From Burkholderiales bacterium (GTDB lineage Bacteria; Pseudomonadota; Gammaproteobacteria; Burkholderiales; Burkholderiaceae_C): DNA of 64,000 bases. The position numbers and the translations under genes were made by a program. Below are positions 43,016 through 53,621 of this stretch, one piece after another. Below the pieces are notes generated by a model. That model was not told the origin of the DNA and ran no database searches. It saw nothing but the letters and a program-made list of their open reading frames with translations. Every line of letters starts with the position of its first letter. Position 1 is the first letter of the stretch. The stretch lies in the NCBI GenBank assembly GCA_016213325.1, contig JACRAY010000011.1, positions 1 to 64,000 on the forward strand, in the 5' to 3' direction.

Positions 43016-43807
43016 TCACCACTTGTTGCGCAACTCGCGCAACTTCGTGAACACTGTCTTCGCATCCGGCCGGTCCGGCAGGTCGGGGAAGTCCTCGCGC
43101 AGCTTCGCGATCACGCCGGGACTGTCCAGCCGCATGAACGTGTTGATGCGCTGCTCGTCGGCCAGCGTGGTGACAAGCGACGTTGCGGGGTCGTGGCCGG
43201 CCACCTGGGGCAGCATCGAACGCGCCGCCTCGTTGCCCGGCTCGCGCGCCAGCGTGAACTTCAGGTTGTTCTCGATGTAGTCGTGCCCCGGGTACACCAG
43301 CGTGTTGGCCGGCAGCTTTGCGAGCTGGCCGACGAAGGTGGCGTACAGGTCGTCCACGTTGCCGCCGTTGTGCACGTTGCCGGCACCGGCGTTGAACAGC
43401 GTGTCCCCGGAAAACAGTGCCGGCTGGTCGGTGTGCGATCGCAGGCAGATGTGGCACATCGTGTGGCCGGGCGTGTCCATGCATTCCAGCTCGACGCGCT
43501 TGCCCACCTTGATCACGTCGCCGGCCTGCACGCCGCGGTCTACGCCGGGAATGCGGCCGGCTGCTCGGTGGTGCGCGATCACCTTGGCGCCGGTGGCCGC
43601 CACCACCGCGGCATTGCCGCCGATGTGGTCGTGGTGCTCGTGCGTGTTGAGCACCTGCGTGATCTGCCAGCCCTTCACACGGGCGGTGGCCAGCGTCTTC
43701 TCGTGGTCCAGCGGGTCGATGGCCAGCGCCTCGCCGGTCTCGGGGCAGGCCACCAGGTAGTTGTAGTTGCGGTACGCGTTACCGGTCCAGATGCGTTCGA
43801 CGATCAT
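43016..43807 (-). CDS. gloB: Hydroxyacylglutathione hydrolase-like metallo-beta-lactamase-fold protein (glyoxalase II type)
   Basis: A 263-residue binuclear metal hydrolase with the THEHHDHIGG signature, PGHTMCHIC, FSGDTLFNAG and YPGHDYIENN, which supply the zinc ligands in glyoxalase II order. It would hydrolyse S-lactoylglutathione in methylglyoxal detoxification. It lies 23 bp downstream of a thioesterase gene, so it could be read through from that operon or carry its own promoter. A related thioester hydrolase function is possible. Confidence 0.87.
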   Translation of the reverse strand: MIVERIWTGNAYRNYNYLVACPETGEALAIDPLDHEKTLATARVKGWQITQVLNTHEHHDHIGGNAAVVAATGAKVIAHHRAAGRIPGVDRGVQAGDVIKVGKRVELECMDTPGHTMCHICLRSHTDQPALFSGDTLFNAGAGNVHNGGNVDDLYATFVGQLAKLPANTLVYPGHDYIENNLKFTLAREPGNEAARSMLPQVAGHDPATSLVTTLADEQRINTFMRLDSPGVIAKLREDFPDLPDRPDAKTVFTKLRELRNKW

Positions 43808-43830
43808 CGAGTCCTCCGTTGGATCGACGC

Positions 43831-44202
43831 CTATTCTGGCAGGCTGCGCACCCCTTCGGCATCGCGATAGCGAAACGTCCCCATCGCCTGCGCGGCCGCG
43901 CTGCCGTGCTCGTCCAGCACCTGCGCCTCGCAGAAGCACACCGACCGGCCGCCGCCGGTGGCGCGCGCGGTGGCTACGAGGCGGCCCGACGATGCGGCCA
44001 CGAAGCCCACGTGCAGGTCCACCGTGACCACCTCGCGCGTGAAGCCGGTGCGCGACCTGGCGGCGTTGGCCATCGCCACGCCCAGCAGCGTCACCAGCGC
44101 GCCGCCGTGGAAAGCGTCGTGGGCCTCCGGATCACGCGACTGCGGCTCGAGCGACGCCACCGCTTCGCCGCCAACGGCCCGCTCCAGCCGGATGCCCTTC
44201 AT
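43831..44202 (-). CDS. PaaI-type hotdog thioesterase
   Basis: A 123-residue acyl-CoA thioesterase-fold protein: HDAFHGGALVTLLGVAMANAARS with the HGG segment, then VVTVDLHVGFVAASSGRLVATA and the C-terminal MGTFRY. It is the last gene of the ligase/DECR2-like operon, overlapping the SDR by 4 bp. Two PaaI-type genes in one operon suggest editing of dead-end CoA esters or release of CoA from trapped intermediates. Confidence 0.84.
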   Translation of the reverse strand: MKGIRLERAVGGEAVASLEPQSRDPEAHDAFHGGALVTLLGVAMANAARSRTGFTREVVTVDLHVGFVAASSGRLVATARATGGGRSVCFCEAQVLDEHGSAAAQAMGTFRYRDAEGVRSLPE

Positions 44203-45005
44203 ACCCTGGCCTGGCGGCTGGCCTCGGCGGCGGCAGTGAAGTCGCGCGGGCCGGTGAGCGCGAGCCCGCCGTCCACCGGGATCACCGCCCCCGTGACGTA
44301 GGAGCCCCAGTCGCTCGCCAGCACCATCGCCATGCGCGCGATGTCCTCGATGCGCCCCAGCCGCTTGAGCGGTACGCGCTGGGCCATCGCATCCAGCGTG
44401 CCGTCGGTCGGCGCCAGGCGCTTCAGGCCTTCGGTGTCGGCGATCGGGCCCGGCACGATGGAATTGATGCGGATGCCTTCGGCCCCCCACTCCTGCGCCA
44501 GCACGCGCGTGAGCATGTCCACGCCGGCCTTGGCCGCGCACACGTGCGCCTGGTAGGGCGTGGGCGTGAAGGACTGGCCGGCGGAGATCTGCACGATGGA
44601 CGCACCGGGCTTGCGCAGGTGCGGGTGCGCGAGCCGCGCCACGTTGAAGCTGCCCAGCAGGTCGATGTCGACGACGGTCTTGAAAGCGTTGGGCGACATG
44701 TCCAGCGCGCGCGCCAGGAAGTTGCCGGCGGCGCCGGACACCAGCACGTCGATGGGGCCAAAGCGTTCGGCGGCGGCGGCGAAGGCGCCCTGCAGCGCCT
44801 CCGGCTGGCGCACGTCGGCCGCCATGCCGAGGGCCTGGACGCCCAGCGACTGGATCTGAGCAGCCGCTGCCGCCACCTTGTCGGCCGAACGGCTGATGAG
44901 GCTCACGTTGGCGCCGGCGCACGCGAACGCCTGCGCGATGCCGAAGTTGATGCCGCTGGAGCCGCCGGCCACGAACACGTGCCGCGAAGAGAAGTCGAAG
45001 GCCAT
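44199..45005 (-). CDS. SDR related to peroxisomal 2,4-dienoyl-CoA reductase (DECR2-like)
   Basis: A 268-residue SDR with GGSSGINFGIAQAF near the start and SGAAGNFLARALDMS in the core. The catalytic YxxxK Tyr is absent (HVCAAK holds Val at that place), while GAEGIRINSIVPGPIADTEG and LKRL closely resemble peroxisomal 2,4-dienoyl-CoA reductase. It should reduce dienoyl-CoA intermediates with NADPH. ATG 45005 has GGAG five bases upstream; a GTG at 45011 overlapping the Bug stop is the alternative. Confidence 0.82.
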   Translation of the reverse strand: MAFDFSSRHVFVAGGSSGINFGIAQAFACAGANVSLISRSADKVAAAAAQIQSLGVQALGMAADVRQPEALQGAFAAAAERFGPIDVLVSGAAGNFLARALDMSPNAFKTVVDIDLLGSFNVARLAHPHLRKPGASIVQISAGQSFTPTPYQAHVCAAKAGVDMLTRVLAQEWGAEGIRINSIVPGPIADTEGLKRLAPTDGTLDAMAQRVPLKRLGRIEDIARMAMVLASDWGSYVTGAVIPVDGGLALTGPRDFTAAAEASRQARV

Positions 45006-45007
45006 GA

Positions 45008-45970
45008 TCACTCCGGTTTGAAGCCGATTTCGGCCAGCATCTTCTGCTCGCGCTCGAACTGGGCGCGCGCGTAGGCCGCGTAGGCCTCGGCGCTCGTCAC
45101 GTTGGGCTGCATGTCGAACAGCTCCACCTGCTGCAGGTAAGCCGGGTCGGCGGCGGCCTTGCGGAAGGCGGCGTGCAGCCGCGCGGCGATCTTCGCATCC
45201 AGGTTCTTCGGCGCTACCAGGCCGACGGGCGACTCGATGACGAGGTCATGGCCCAGCTCCTTGATGGTGGGCGCGTCGTAGCGCTTCAGCCGCTGCGCGG
45301 TGAAGGTGGCGAGCAGCCGTGCCTTGCCGCCCTGCACCTGCGGGCCGAAGCCCGGGTCGCCGTACACGTCCAGGTGGCGGCCGATCAGCGCCTGGAAGCT
45401 CTCGGCGCCGCCCTTGAAAGGCACCAGGTTGAACTTGGTACCCGCGGCCTTGGCCAGCCGCTCGGCGTAGATGCGGTTCACGCTGATCGCGCCCACGTTG
45501 CCCCAGCTGATGGCGCCGGGACGCTTCTTCGCGTCGTCCAGCAGTTCACGCATGGACTTCCACGGCGCGTCGGCCGCCACCGTGATGCCGGTGGTGAGGT
45601 TGGCCAGCCCGATCAGGTAGGTGAAGTCCTTCAGCGGATCGAAGGTCACCTTCTGCACCAGCGGCGCGCGGATCACCGAGTTGTGCATCACGGCGATGGT
45701 GTAGCCGTCCGCATCCATAGTGGCCAGCCCTGCCGTGCCGGTCACGCCGCCCGCGCCCGGTTTGTGCATCAGCACCACCGGCTGGCCGAGGTCCTGCGCC
45801 GCGGCGTTCGCGAGCGAGCGGAAGATCGGGTCGAACGAGCCGCCGGCCGGGAAGGGCAGCACCAGCTGGATCGGGCGGCTGGGGTAGGGGTCGCTGGCGA
45901 AGGCCGGAGCGGCCGCAGCGGCGGCCAGCAGCGCGGCGATGGCGCTGCGGCGGGTGAAGGTTGGCGTCAT
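45008..45970 (-). CDS. Bug/TctC-type periplasmic receptor
   Basis: A 320-residue TTT substrate-binding protein with signal peptide (FTRRSAIAALLAAAAAAPAFA), YPSRPIQLVLPFPAGGSFD, HKPGAGGVTGTAGL and a divergent C-terminal lobe lacking the common VAESGVPGF segment. It overlaps both the thioesterase and SDR genes. It is the receptor of the AraC-regulated ligase operon. Confidence 0.9.
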   Translation of the reverse strand: MTPTFTRRSAIAALLAAAAAAPAFASDPYPSRPIQLVLPFPAGGSFDPIFRSLANAAAQDLGQPVVLMHKPGAGGVTGTAGLATMDADGYTIAVMHNSVIRAPLVQKVTFDPLKDFTYLIGLANLTTGITVAADAPWKSMRELLDDAKKRPGAISWGNVGAISVNRIYAERLAKAAGTKFNLVPFKGGAESFQALIGRHLDVYGDPGFGPQVQGGKARLLATFTAQRLKRYDAPTIKELGHDLVIESPVGLVAPKNLDAKIAARLHAAFRKAAADPAYLQQVELFDMQPNVTSAEAYAAYARAQFEREQKMLAEIGFKPE

Positions 45971-46391
45971 GGGGTGTCTCCGTTGGCGGGAAGGGGCAGG
46001 TAGCGAAAGGATCCGTGGGCCTGGGCGACGAGGCGACCACGCTCGTCGGTCACGCTGGCGCGGCAGGTGGCAATGTCGTCGTCGCGGCCCACCACCTCGC
46101 CATCGGCGGTGAGGCGGCCGCGGCCGGGTTCGAGAAAGCTGGAGCTGCAGTTCAGCGTGACGGCGGTCCGCTTGAAGTCGACGCGCGACACGGCGGCGCT
46201 GGCCATCACCACGTCCAGCAGCGTGAAGACGACACCGCCGTGCACCGAGCCGATCACGTTGCCCAGCTCGGGCCGCGCATCGAGCACCAGCCGGGCCCGG
46301 CCGTCGGCCGAGAACTCGCGGCGTACGCCGAGCAGCCCCATGAAGGGCACCGCGTCGAACAGCTTGCGCGGGTCGGCACCCGTCACCGGCT

Positions 46392-46395
<4 letters not shown>
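45967..46395 (-). CDS. PaaI-type hotdog thioesterase
   Basis: A 142-residue hotdog protein: GNVIGSVHGGVVFTLLDVVMA with the HGG catalytic segment, and TLNCSSSFLEPGRGRLTADGEV. It is the second gene of the operon, in ATGA overlap with the ligase gene and with the Bug gene. Substrate unknown; it is distinct in sequence from the other thioesterase of the operon. Confidence 0.85.
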
Positions 46396-47888
<1,493 letters not shown>

Positions 47889-47920
47889 GCCGCGAGGTTA
47901 GGCGCGTGCGCGCCGCGCAC

Positions 47921-47949
47921 CAATGGCCGGAACGGCCAAAGCGATTGGC
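47921..47949 (-). promoter_or_regulatory. AraC-type operator, copy B (ligase operon)
   Basis: CAATGGC-N15-GATTGGC followed by AGGAA. It lies between the araC stop and the ligase start, 33 bp from that start. Reading toward the ligase, CAAT-N20-TAACCT has the same geometry as copies A and C. Confidence 0.72.
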
Positions 47950-47967
47950 AGGAATCGTCCGTTGCCG

Positions 47968-48984
47968 CTACGTGCCGGGTTGCGTGCGCGAGCTGCGGTA
48001 CTCGCCCGGCGCGACGCCTGTCCAGGACTTGAACGCGCGGTGGAAGGTGCTGGCCTCCGAGAAGCCCACGCGGTTGGCGATGTCGAGCAGCGGCAGGCGG
48101 CTGGCGGTCAGCAGTTCCACCGCGGTGTCGCGCCTGAGCTCGTCCTTGATCTGCTGGAAGCCGCGGCCTTCTTCCCGCAGGCGCCGGCGCAGCGTCTGCG
48201 GCGTAACGGCCAGCGCTTCGCCCACTTCTTCCAGCGACGGCAATTCATCGCCCAGGCGCTTGCGCAGCAGGCGCCGGATGCGCTCGGTGAGGTTGCTCGA
48301 GTCGCGGTAGCGCACCACCAGGCTGGCCGGCGTGCCGGCCAGGAACTCGCGCAGGCTCTGCGGCGACTGCACGACCGGCAGGTCGAGCCAGTGCGCATCG
48401 AAGGTCATGCCCACGTGCGGCTGCGCGGAGCGCAGCGGCGCCTGGTAGACACGCGACGTCTCCGAAGACTGCATGCCTGCGGTGTAGTCCACGCCGGTCA
48501 ACGGGATACGGCGCGCCACCAGCCACGACGCGGAGCCGAAGGTGAACAGCATGAACGCCTTCACGGCGTAGTCGAGCCGCGCATCGCTGGGCCGGCGCAG
48601 CACGAAGCGGATGCGGGCCTGTCCCGACTCCACCGCAAGCCGCGCCACGAAGTCGTCGAGCAGCAGGTCGTAGAAGGCGAAGCCGCGGCGCAAGGCGGCG
48701 CCCAGCGTCGCACAGCCCACCAGGTGCTGCATGCACTGGCCGAAGGTGCCGGGGCGCAGCGGGCTGCTGGTCAGGCCCCACAGTTCGTCGCGCAGTTCGC
48801 GGCGCAGCAGGCGCAGCAAGCCGGCGTACTGCTGCTGCGAGACGCGGGCCAGCGGCGAGTCCAGCAGCAACGGCGGGATGCCGGCCCGCTCGAGCAGCGC
48901 CGTCACGTCCTTGCCGCGGTAGCGCGCCCCCTGCAGCACCATCTGCACCTGCTGGATCGCAACCGTGTGGCGGGGAGCCGTCAT
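47968..48984 (-). CDS. AraC-family regulator (OruR/ArgR-like architecture)
   Basis: A 338-residue protein with an N-terminal domain of the arabinose-binding AraC type found in OruR-like regulators (residues about 10-200) and a C-terminal double HTH (about 235-335: LEEVGEALAVTPQTLRRRLRE, then LPLLDIANRVGFSEASTFHRAF). The start overlaps the racemase-like gene stop by 4 bp, so the two are co-transcribed. Direct repeats matching its expected 22-bp helical spacing lie upstream of its own operon, the adjacent ligase operon and the 12-gene operon, making it the candidate activator of all three. Confidence 0.88.
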   Translation of the reverse strand: MTAPRHTVAIQQVQMVLQGARYRGKDVTALLERAGIPPLLLDSPLARVSQQQYAGLLRLLRRELRDELWGLTSSPLRPGTFGQCMQHLVGCATLGAALRRGFAFYDLLLDDFVARLAVESGQARIRFVLRRPSDARLDYAVKAFMLFTFGSASWLVARRIPLTGVDYTAGMQSSETSRVYQAPLRSAQPHVGMTFDAHWLDLPVVQSPQSLREFLAGTPASLVVRYRDSSNLTERIRRLLRKRLGDELPSLEEVGEALAVTPQTLRRRLREEGRGFQQIKDELRRDTAVELLTASRLPLLDIANRVGFSEASTFHRAFKSWTGVAPGEYRSSRTQPGT

Positions 48985-50162
48985 TGCGGCCCGATGGTAC
49001 CGCCGTCAAGGAGGGCGGCGATTTCCGCCTCGTCGAAGCCGGCCTCGCGCAGCACTTCATGCGTGTGCTGCCCGGCAAGCGGCGCGGCTCGCGGCGCAAC
49101 CGGCTGCCAGCCGCTCATCTTCACCGGGCAGCCCAGTTGCTGCGACCCCTGCTCGCGTCCGGGCAGCACCATCGCGCGCGCCTGGAAGTGCGGATGGGCC
49201 AGCGCTTCGCCGAGTTTCAGCACCGGCGTGACGCAGGCTTCGCCGTCGGCGAACAGTGCCGTCCAGTGCGCCAGCGGTCGGGCCGCGAAGACCGCCTCGA
49301 GTTCGGCACGCACACGCTCTTCCACGGCCGGGTCGCCGCTGCGGTGCAGCGAGGTGAGGTCTTCGCGTTCGAGCTGGCGGCATAGCGCCTCCCAGAACTT
49401 GCGCTCGAGGGCGCCGACGGCCACGAAGCGGCCGTCCGATGTGCGATACAGGCCGTAGCAGGCGAGCGCGCCGGTCAGGGTGCCCTGGCCCGCCGGCTGC
49501 ACATGGCCATGCTGGTTGAGCGCGGCCAGCGGCAGCACGGCATGCGCCAGCACGCCGTCGGCGATGGCCACGTCCACGTGGCGGCCGCAGCCGGTGCGCT
49601 GCGCGTCGAACAGCGCCGCGAGGATGCCCATCACCGCCGTCATGGTGCCGCCCAGCAGGTCGGCCAGGGGCAGGTTCGACAGCGCAGGGCCGGCGGCGGT
49701 GCCGACCTGGTCGACTACGCCCGTCAGCGCTCCGTAGTTCAGGTCGTGGCCGGGCCGGTCCTTCAAGGGGCCTGACTGCCCGAAGCCGCTGATGCTGCAA
49801 TACACGAGGCGCGGGTTTACGGCCGACACCGCGTCGTAGCCGACGCCGAGCCGCTGCATCACGCCCGGGCGGAAGCCTTCAACCAGCACGTCGGCATCGC
49901 GCGCCAGGCGCAGCAGCGTGCGCGCACCGGCCGGCTGCTTCAGGTCGATGCGGATGGCGCGCTTGTTGCGATTGACGAGTTCGCGCACGGACGCCGTGGC
50001 GTAGTCGCCCGCGCCCATGTCCTCGACCTTGATCACGTCGGCGCCGAGGTCGGCGAGGTGCAGGGCCGCCATGGGACCGGGCAGCAGGCGCGTGAGGTCG
50101 AGCACGCGCACGCCGGCGAGCGGCGCGCCCGATGCGCGGCCGGGAGAAGTCGTTGGGTTCAC
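48981..50162 (-). CDS. Alpha-methylacyl-CoA racemase-like family III CoA-transferase homologue
   Basis: A 393-residue CaiB/BaiF protein. The region RPGHDLNYGALTG (His139) and LSNLPLADLLGG (Asp168) reproduces the His/Asp pair and about 30-residue spacing known from alpha-methylacyl-CoA racemase. Such enzymes epimerise 2-methylacyl-CoAs so that stereospecific dehydrogenases can act on them. It starts at GTG 50162, 6 nt after a predicted -10 (TACAGT), again suggesting a leaderless message. It is co-transcribed with araC. A true CoA-transferase is the alternative. Confidence 0.78.
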   Translation of the reverse strand: MNPTTSPGRASGAPLAGVRVLDLTRLLPGPMAALHLADLGADVIKVEDMGAGDYATASVRELVNRNKRAIRIDLKQPAGARTLLRLARDADVLVEGFRPGVMQRLGVGYDAVSAVNPRLVYCSISGFGQSGPLKDRPGHDLNYGALTGVVDQVGTAAGPALSNLPLADLLGGTMTAVMGILAALFDAQRTGCGRHVDVAIADGVLAHAVLPLAALNQHGHVQPAGQGTLTGALACYGLYRTSDGRFVAVGALERKFWEALCRQLEREDLTSLHRSGDPAVEERVRAELEAVFAARPLAHWTALFADGEACVTPVLKLGEALAHPHFQARAMVLPGREQGSQQLGCPVKMSGWQPVAPRAAPLAGQHTHEVLREAGFDEAEIAALLDGGTIGPQ

Positions 50163-50194
50163 GCGCCGACTGTAGGCGGCGGCGGCACGCGCGC

Positions 50195-50223
50195 CAATGG
50201 CAGCTTCGTGCAGCCCGATTGGC
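50195..50223 (-). promoter_or_regulatory. AraC-type operator, copy C (racemase-araC operon)
   Basis: CAATGGC-N15-GATTGGC followed by AAGAA, located 33 bp upstream of the GTG at 50162, the same distance as copy B from its gene. CAAT-N20-TACAGT repeats the geometry of the other two copies. Presence in front of araC's own operon implies autoregulation. Confidence 0.72.
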
Positions 50224-50239
50224 AAGAAGTGGAAGTTGC

Positions 50240-51514
50240 CTAGGCGGTGCCGGCCTGGCGTGCGGCCTGCAAGTCCTCTTGCGTGCGCAGTTCGTACCCG
50301 CGTGGCGGCAGCCTCAGCGACAGGAACGCCGCCGCCAGCAGCAGCACGCCCGATGCGCCGAAAGCGATCCAGTGCGTGCCGAAGGTCTCGTAGCCCCAGC
50401 CACCCAGCCACGAGCTGAGCATGCCGCCGAGCTGGTGGCCCAGGTAGGCAAGCCCATACAGCAGCCCTACCAGCCGCACGCCGTAGATGTCGGCGAGGAT
50501 CGCCGACGACAGCGCGATGCTGCCGGCCCACACGATGCCGCCGATGGCCGAGGTGAGGTACAGCTCGAAGTGCGTGCCCACGGCCACCAGCCCGAAGAAG
50601 CCGAGCCCCCGCACGAAGTAGATCGCGAACAGGATCGACTTGCGGGGCAGCCGGTCCGCCAGCCGTCCCAGCACCAGCGTGCCACCTATCGCAACCAGCC
50701 CGATCAGGCCGATGCCGAACGAACTGGTGTGCGCATCGAAGCCGTGGTCCATGAGCATGGGCACGCCGTGCGTGCCCAGCAGGTTCATGCTGAAGCCGCA
50801 GGCGAACAGGCCCGCGAAGATCATCCAGAAAGGTGCGGTGCCGAGCACGGCACGCACGCCAAGCGAAGGCTGCGGGGGCGACACGCCGGCCGGACCGGCG
50901 CTCGGACGGTCACTGGGCGGGAGGTCGGTGTGCGCCGGCGCATCGTCGCGCATCACGAACAGCGCCACCGGCACGATGAATGCGATGAAGACGACCGCAT
51001 AGCCGACGAGGGTGGCGCGCCAGCCGTAGGCGACTATGGCCCAGGCGAGCAGCGGCGTCAGCAGGGCCATGCCCGCCATCGACCCCGTCGACAGGAAGAA
51101 CAGTGCCATGCCGCGCTGGCGCGTGAACCAGCGGCTGATGATGGGCGTGAGCGCCACCGGGCTGGTAAAGGCGAGCCCCACCGACAGGGCCACGCCGAAG
51201 GCCAGGCCGAAGCCGACGGGCGAGCGCGCCGTAACGGACCACACCACCGAGGCCGCGACGATGGTGGTGCCCACCAGCAGCACGAAGCGCGTGCCGCGCC
51301 GAGCTACCAGCCAGCCGGCCAGCGGCATGGCGAAGCCGTAGCAGATCATGCCCACGGCGACGATGGCCGCCAGCAGGCTGCGGCTGAAGCCGAGGTCGCT
51401 GGCGATGGGCAGGAAGAACGGGCCTATGCCCAGGCGCATGCCGACGGACAGCAGCGTGAGGAAGGCCGCTGCGCCGACGATGTTCCAGCCGAAGTACCAC
51501 GTGCGCGCGGGCAT
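50240..51514 (-). CDS. MFS transporter
   Basis: A 424-residue major facilitator protein with about 12 hydrophobic segments and a charged central loop around residues 195-220. It resembles the monocarboxylate/oxalate-formate antiporter-like group (GWNIVGAAAFLTLLSVG at the start, PLAGWLVARRGTR between helices 2 and 3). It lies 23 bp downstream of dhaK and 78 bp upstream of the racemase-like gene. It could serve either the DHA kinase locus or the acid-degrading regulon; the short gap to dhaK favours co-transcription with it. Confidence 0.85.
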   Translation of the reverse strand: MPARTWYFGWNIVGAAAFLTLLSVGMRLGIGPFFLPIASDLGFSRSLLAAIVAVGMICYGFAMPLAGWLVARRGTRFVLLVGTTIVAASVVWSVTARSPVGFGLAFGVALSVGLAFTSPVALTPIISRWFTRQRGMALFFLSTGSMAGMALLTPLLAWAIVAYGWRATLVGYAVVFIAFIVPVALFVMRDDAPAHTDLPPSDRPSAGPAGVSPPQPSLGVRAVLGTAPFWMIFAGLFACGFSMNLLGTHGVPMLMDHGFDAHTSSFGIGLIGLVAIGGTLVLGRLADRLPRKSILFAIYFVRGLGFFGLVAVGTHFELYLTSAIGGIVWAGSIALSSAILADIYGVRLVGLLYGLAYLGHQLGGMLSSWLGGWGYETFGTHWIAFGASGVLLLAAAFLSLRLPPRGYELRTQEDLQAARQAGTA

Positions 51515-51537
51515 CGCGGCATTCTATCGGGGGCGGG

Positions 51538-52521
51538 TTACCAGCGCAGGGCGGGCGTGAGGACCGGTGCGTCCCACAAGGCCGCGAGCTCGGCGTCGAG
51601 CAGCGTGACGGTCAGCGATGCGCCGGCCGTCTCGAGCGAGGTGGTGTAGTTGCCCACCAGCGACCGTGCGACCTGCAACCCCGCTTTCGACAGCTGGTCG
51701 GCTGCGTCGCGGTACAGCAGGTACAGCTCCATCAGGGGCGTGCCGCCGAGGCCGTTGACGAACAGCAGCACCTCGTCGCCGGCCTTCGCCCCGATGTCCT
51801 TCAGGATCGGCGGCAGCAGTTCTTCGACGATCGCCGCGGCCGGCTGCACGGCGGCGCGGCGCCGGCCCGGCTCGCCGTGGATGCCGACGCCGATCTCCAT
51901 CTCGCCGTGGCCGATTTCGAACGTGGGCACGCCCGCTTCGGGCACGGTGCAGCTCGTGAGGGCCACACCGATCGAGGCGGTGCGCGAATTGACGCGGTCG
52001 GCCATGCGCTTGCAGGCCGCGAGGCCGTCGCCGCGCTCGGCCGCTGCGCCCACGATCTTCTCGACGACCACCGTGCCGGCCAGGCCGCGGCGCCCGGCGG
52101 TGTGGGCGGCCGAATCCATGGAGACATCGTCGTTGACCAGCACCGACGCGAACTCCGTCGTCATCATGTCCATCGCCATCTGGAAGTTCAGCACGTCGCC
52201 GGCGTAGTTCTTCACGATGAACAGCACGCCGGCCTCGCCGCCCACCGCCTTCGCTGCGGCGAGCATCTGGTCGGGCGTGGGCGAGGTGAACACCTGGCCG
52301 GGGCAGGCGGCGTCCAGCATGCCGGTGCCCACGAAGCCGATGTGCAGGGGCTCGTGGCCCGAGCCGCCGCCGGATATCAGCGCCACCTTGGCGCGGCTGG
52401 GCTCACGCCGGCGGATGAAGAGCGGCTCTTCGTTGAGTGCCACCAGTCCTGCATGGGCAGCCGCGAAGCCGAGCGCGCACTCGTACACGGTGTCGCTCGG
52501 GAGGTTGATGAACTTCTTCAT
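51538..52521 (-). CDS. dhaK: Dihydroxyacetone kinase subunit DhaK (paralogue 1)
   Basis: A 327-residue DhaK with GGGSGHEPLH (catalytic His region) and GVGIHGEPGRRR, whose His forms the covalent hemiaminal with the substrate. It phosphorylates DHA or a related ketose together with DhaL. It is downstream of lacI in the same direction, while the only dhaL and a second dhaK lie in the divergent operon. No DhaM phosphoryl-donor gene is present, which suggests an ATP-dependent kinase. Confidence 0.9.
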   Translation of the reverse strand: MKKFINLPSDTVYECALGFAAAHAGLVALNEEPLFIRRREPSRAKVALISGGGSGHEPLHIGFVGTGMLDAACPGQVFTSPTPDQMLAAAKAVGGEAGVLFIVKNYAGDVLNFQMAMDMMTTEFASVLVNDDVSMDSAAHTAGRRGLAGTVVVEKIVGAAAERGDGLAACKRMADRVNSRTASIGVALTSCTVPEAGVPTFEIGHGEMEIGVGIHGEPGRRRAAVQPAAAIVEELLPPILKDIGAKAGDEVLLFVNGLGGTPLMELYLLYRDAADQLSKAGLQVARSLVGNYTTSLETAGASLTVTLLDAELAALWDAPVLTPALRW

Positions 52522-52592
52522 GCGCAGCAGCCTGTTGGTCCCATTATGGATATCGACACGCCCGCCTGTCACCTGCCGCGACCCCTGCGGGA

Positions 52593-53621
52593 CTAAGCGA
52601 GGTTTTCCGCCGTGATGATCTCGATGCGGGGGTTGCTGACCGCCAGCGCGCCGCGCACTTCCTCGCACAGCAGGCGCAGCACTTTCGCTGCGGTCATCAC
52701 CGCGTAGTGCACGTCCTGCTGCAGCACGTACGACACCACGTTGGCCACCAGCAGCGAGCGGTGCATCTCCAGCAGGTCGTGCACGACGAAACCCAGCGAG
52801 CTGTCGTAGCCGAATTCCTGCAGCGCGCGGCCCACGCCGTGGGAGCCGGGGCCGATGTTGTAGATCGCGTGGATGCGCCCGCCGGTCTTCGCCGGGTCGA
52901 GGAACTCGCGCGCAAAGCTGTACGCCTGGTCTTCGGCTTCCGGCAGGTCGGGCACCTCGGTGAGCCGGGCGGCGGGGAACCGCTCCTCCAGCACCTGGCT
53001 GAAGCCGATGCGCCGGTCGATCTCCGCTGCAAACCGGGTCGGCGGCGACAGCATCACGCAACGGCCCTCTTCTCCGTGCGGCAACCCGCGTCCCAGCAGC
53101 AGGCCGGCGGTACGCCCGGCCGCCCGGTTGTCGGCGCCCACGAAGGTTTCGCGCAGCGACCCCGGCACGTCGGAGAACAGCGTGACGACGTGCACCCCGC
53201 TGCGCACCAGCTCGTTGATGGCCAGTTTCACCTGCGGCACGTCGGGTGCGAGCAGCGCCACGCCGTCCAGGTCGGTCATCTTGGCGAGTTCGTGCGCGAA
53301 GTCGTTGCCGTCTTGGTTGGGCAGGCGGTGCGTGATCTCGGTGATGTGCTGGTGGCGGAAGTCGCCCGCCGCCTGGGCCACCACGCGGTCGATCGAGTCG
53401 AAGAAGCCGCGGCGTGAAGCGGGCAGGACGAAGGCGAAGCGGTAGCTGGGCGTGGAGCGGGGCCGCCCGCGCATGGGGCTGCCGGCGCCGAGCGATGCCA
53501 TCACCGCCCGGACGCGCTCGACGGTGGCCGGATTCACGCCGGGCCGGTTGTTGAGAACGCGGTCCACCGTGGCAGTGCTCACTCCGGCGGACTCCGCGAT
53601 CTGGGTGATCGTGACTGGCAT
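52593..53621 (-). CDS. LacI-family regulator of the polyol/DHA locus
   Basis: A 342-residue LacI protein: HTH ITQIAESAGVSTATVDRVLNN at the N-terminus, hinge region and a periplasmic-binding-like sugar domain (FAFVLPASRRGFFDSI onward). The variant STATVDRVLN, with Asp in place of Ser, and the DNRAAGRTAG segment resemble regulators of the ribose/polyol branch. ATG 53621 is used; an upstream TTG at 53639 is possible. It is divergent from the ABC transporter and upstream of dhaK 1, so it probably controls both directions. Confidence 0.88.
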   Translation of the reverse strand: MPVTITQIAESAGVSTATVDRVLNNRPGVNPATVERVRAVMASLGAGSPMRGRPRSTPSYRFAFVLPASRRGFFDSIDRVVAQAAGDFRHQHITEITHRLPNQDGNDFAHELAKMTDLDGVALLAPDVPQVKLAINELVRSGVHVVTLFSDVPGSLRETFVGADNRAAGRTAGLLLGRGLPHGEEGRCVMLSPPTRFAAEIDRRIGFSQVLEERFPAARLTEVPDLPEAEDQAYSFAREFLDPAKTGGRIHAIYNIGPGSHGVGRALQEFGYDSSLGFVVHDLLEMHRSLLVANVVSYVLQQDVHYAVMTAAKVLRLLCEEVRGALAVSNPRIEIITAENLA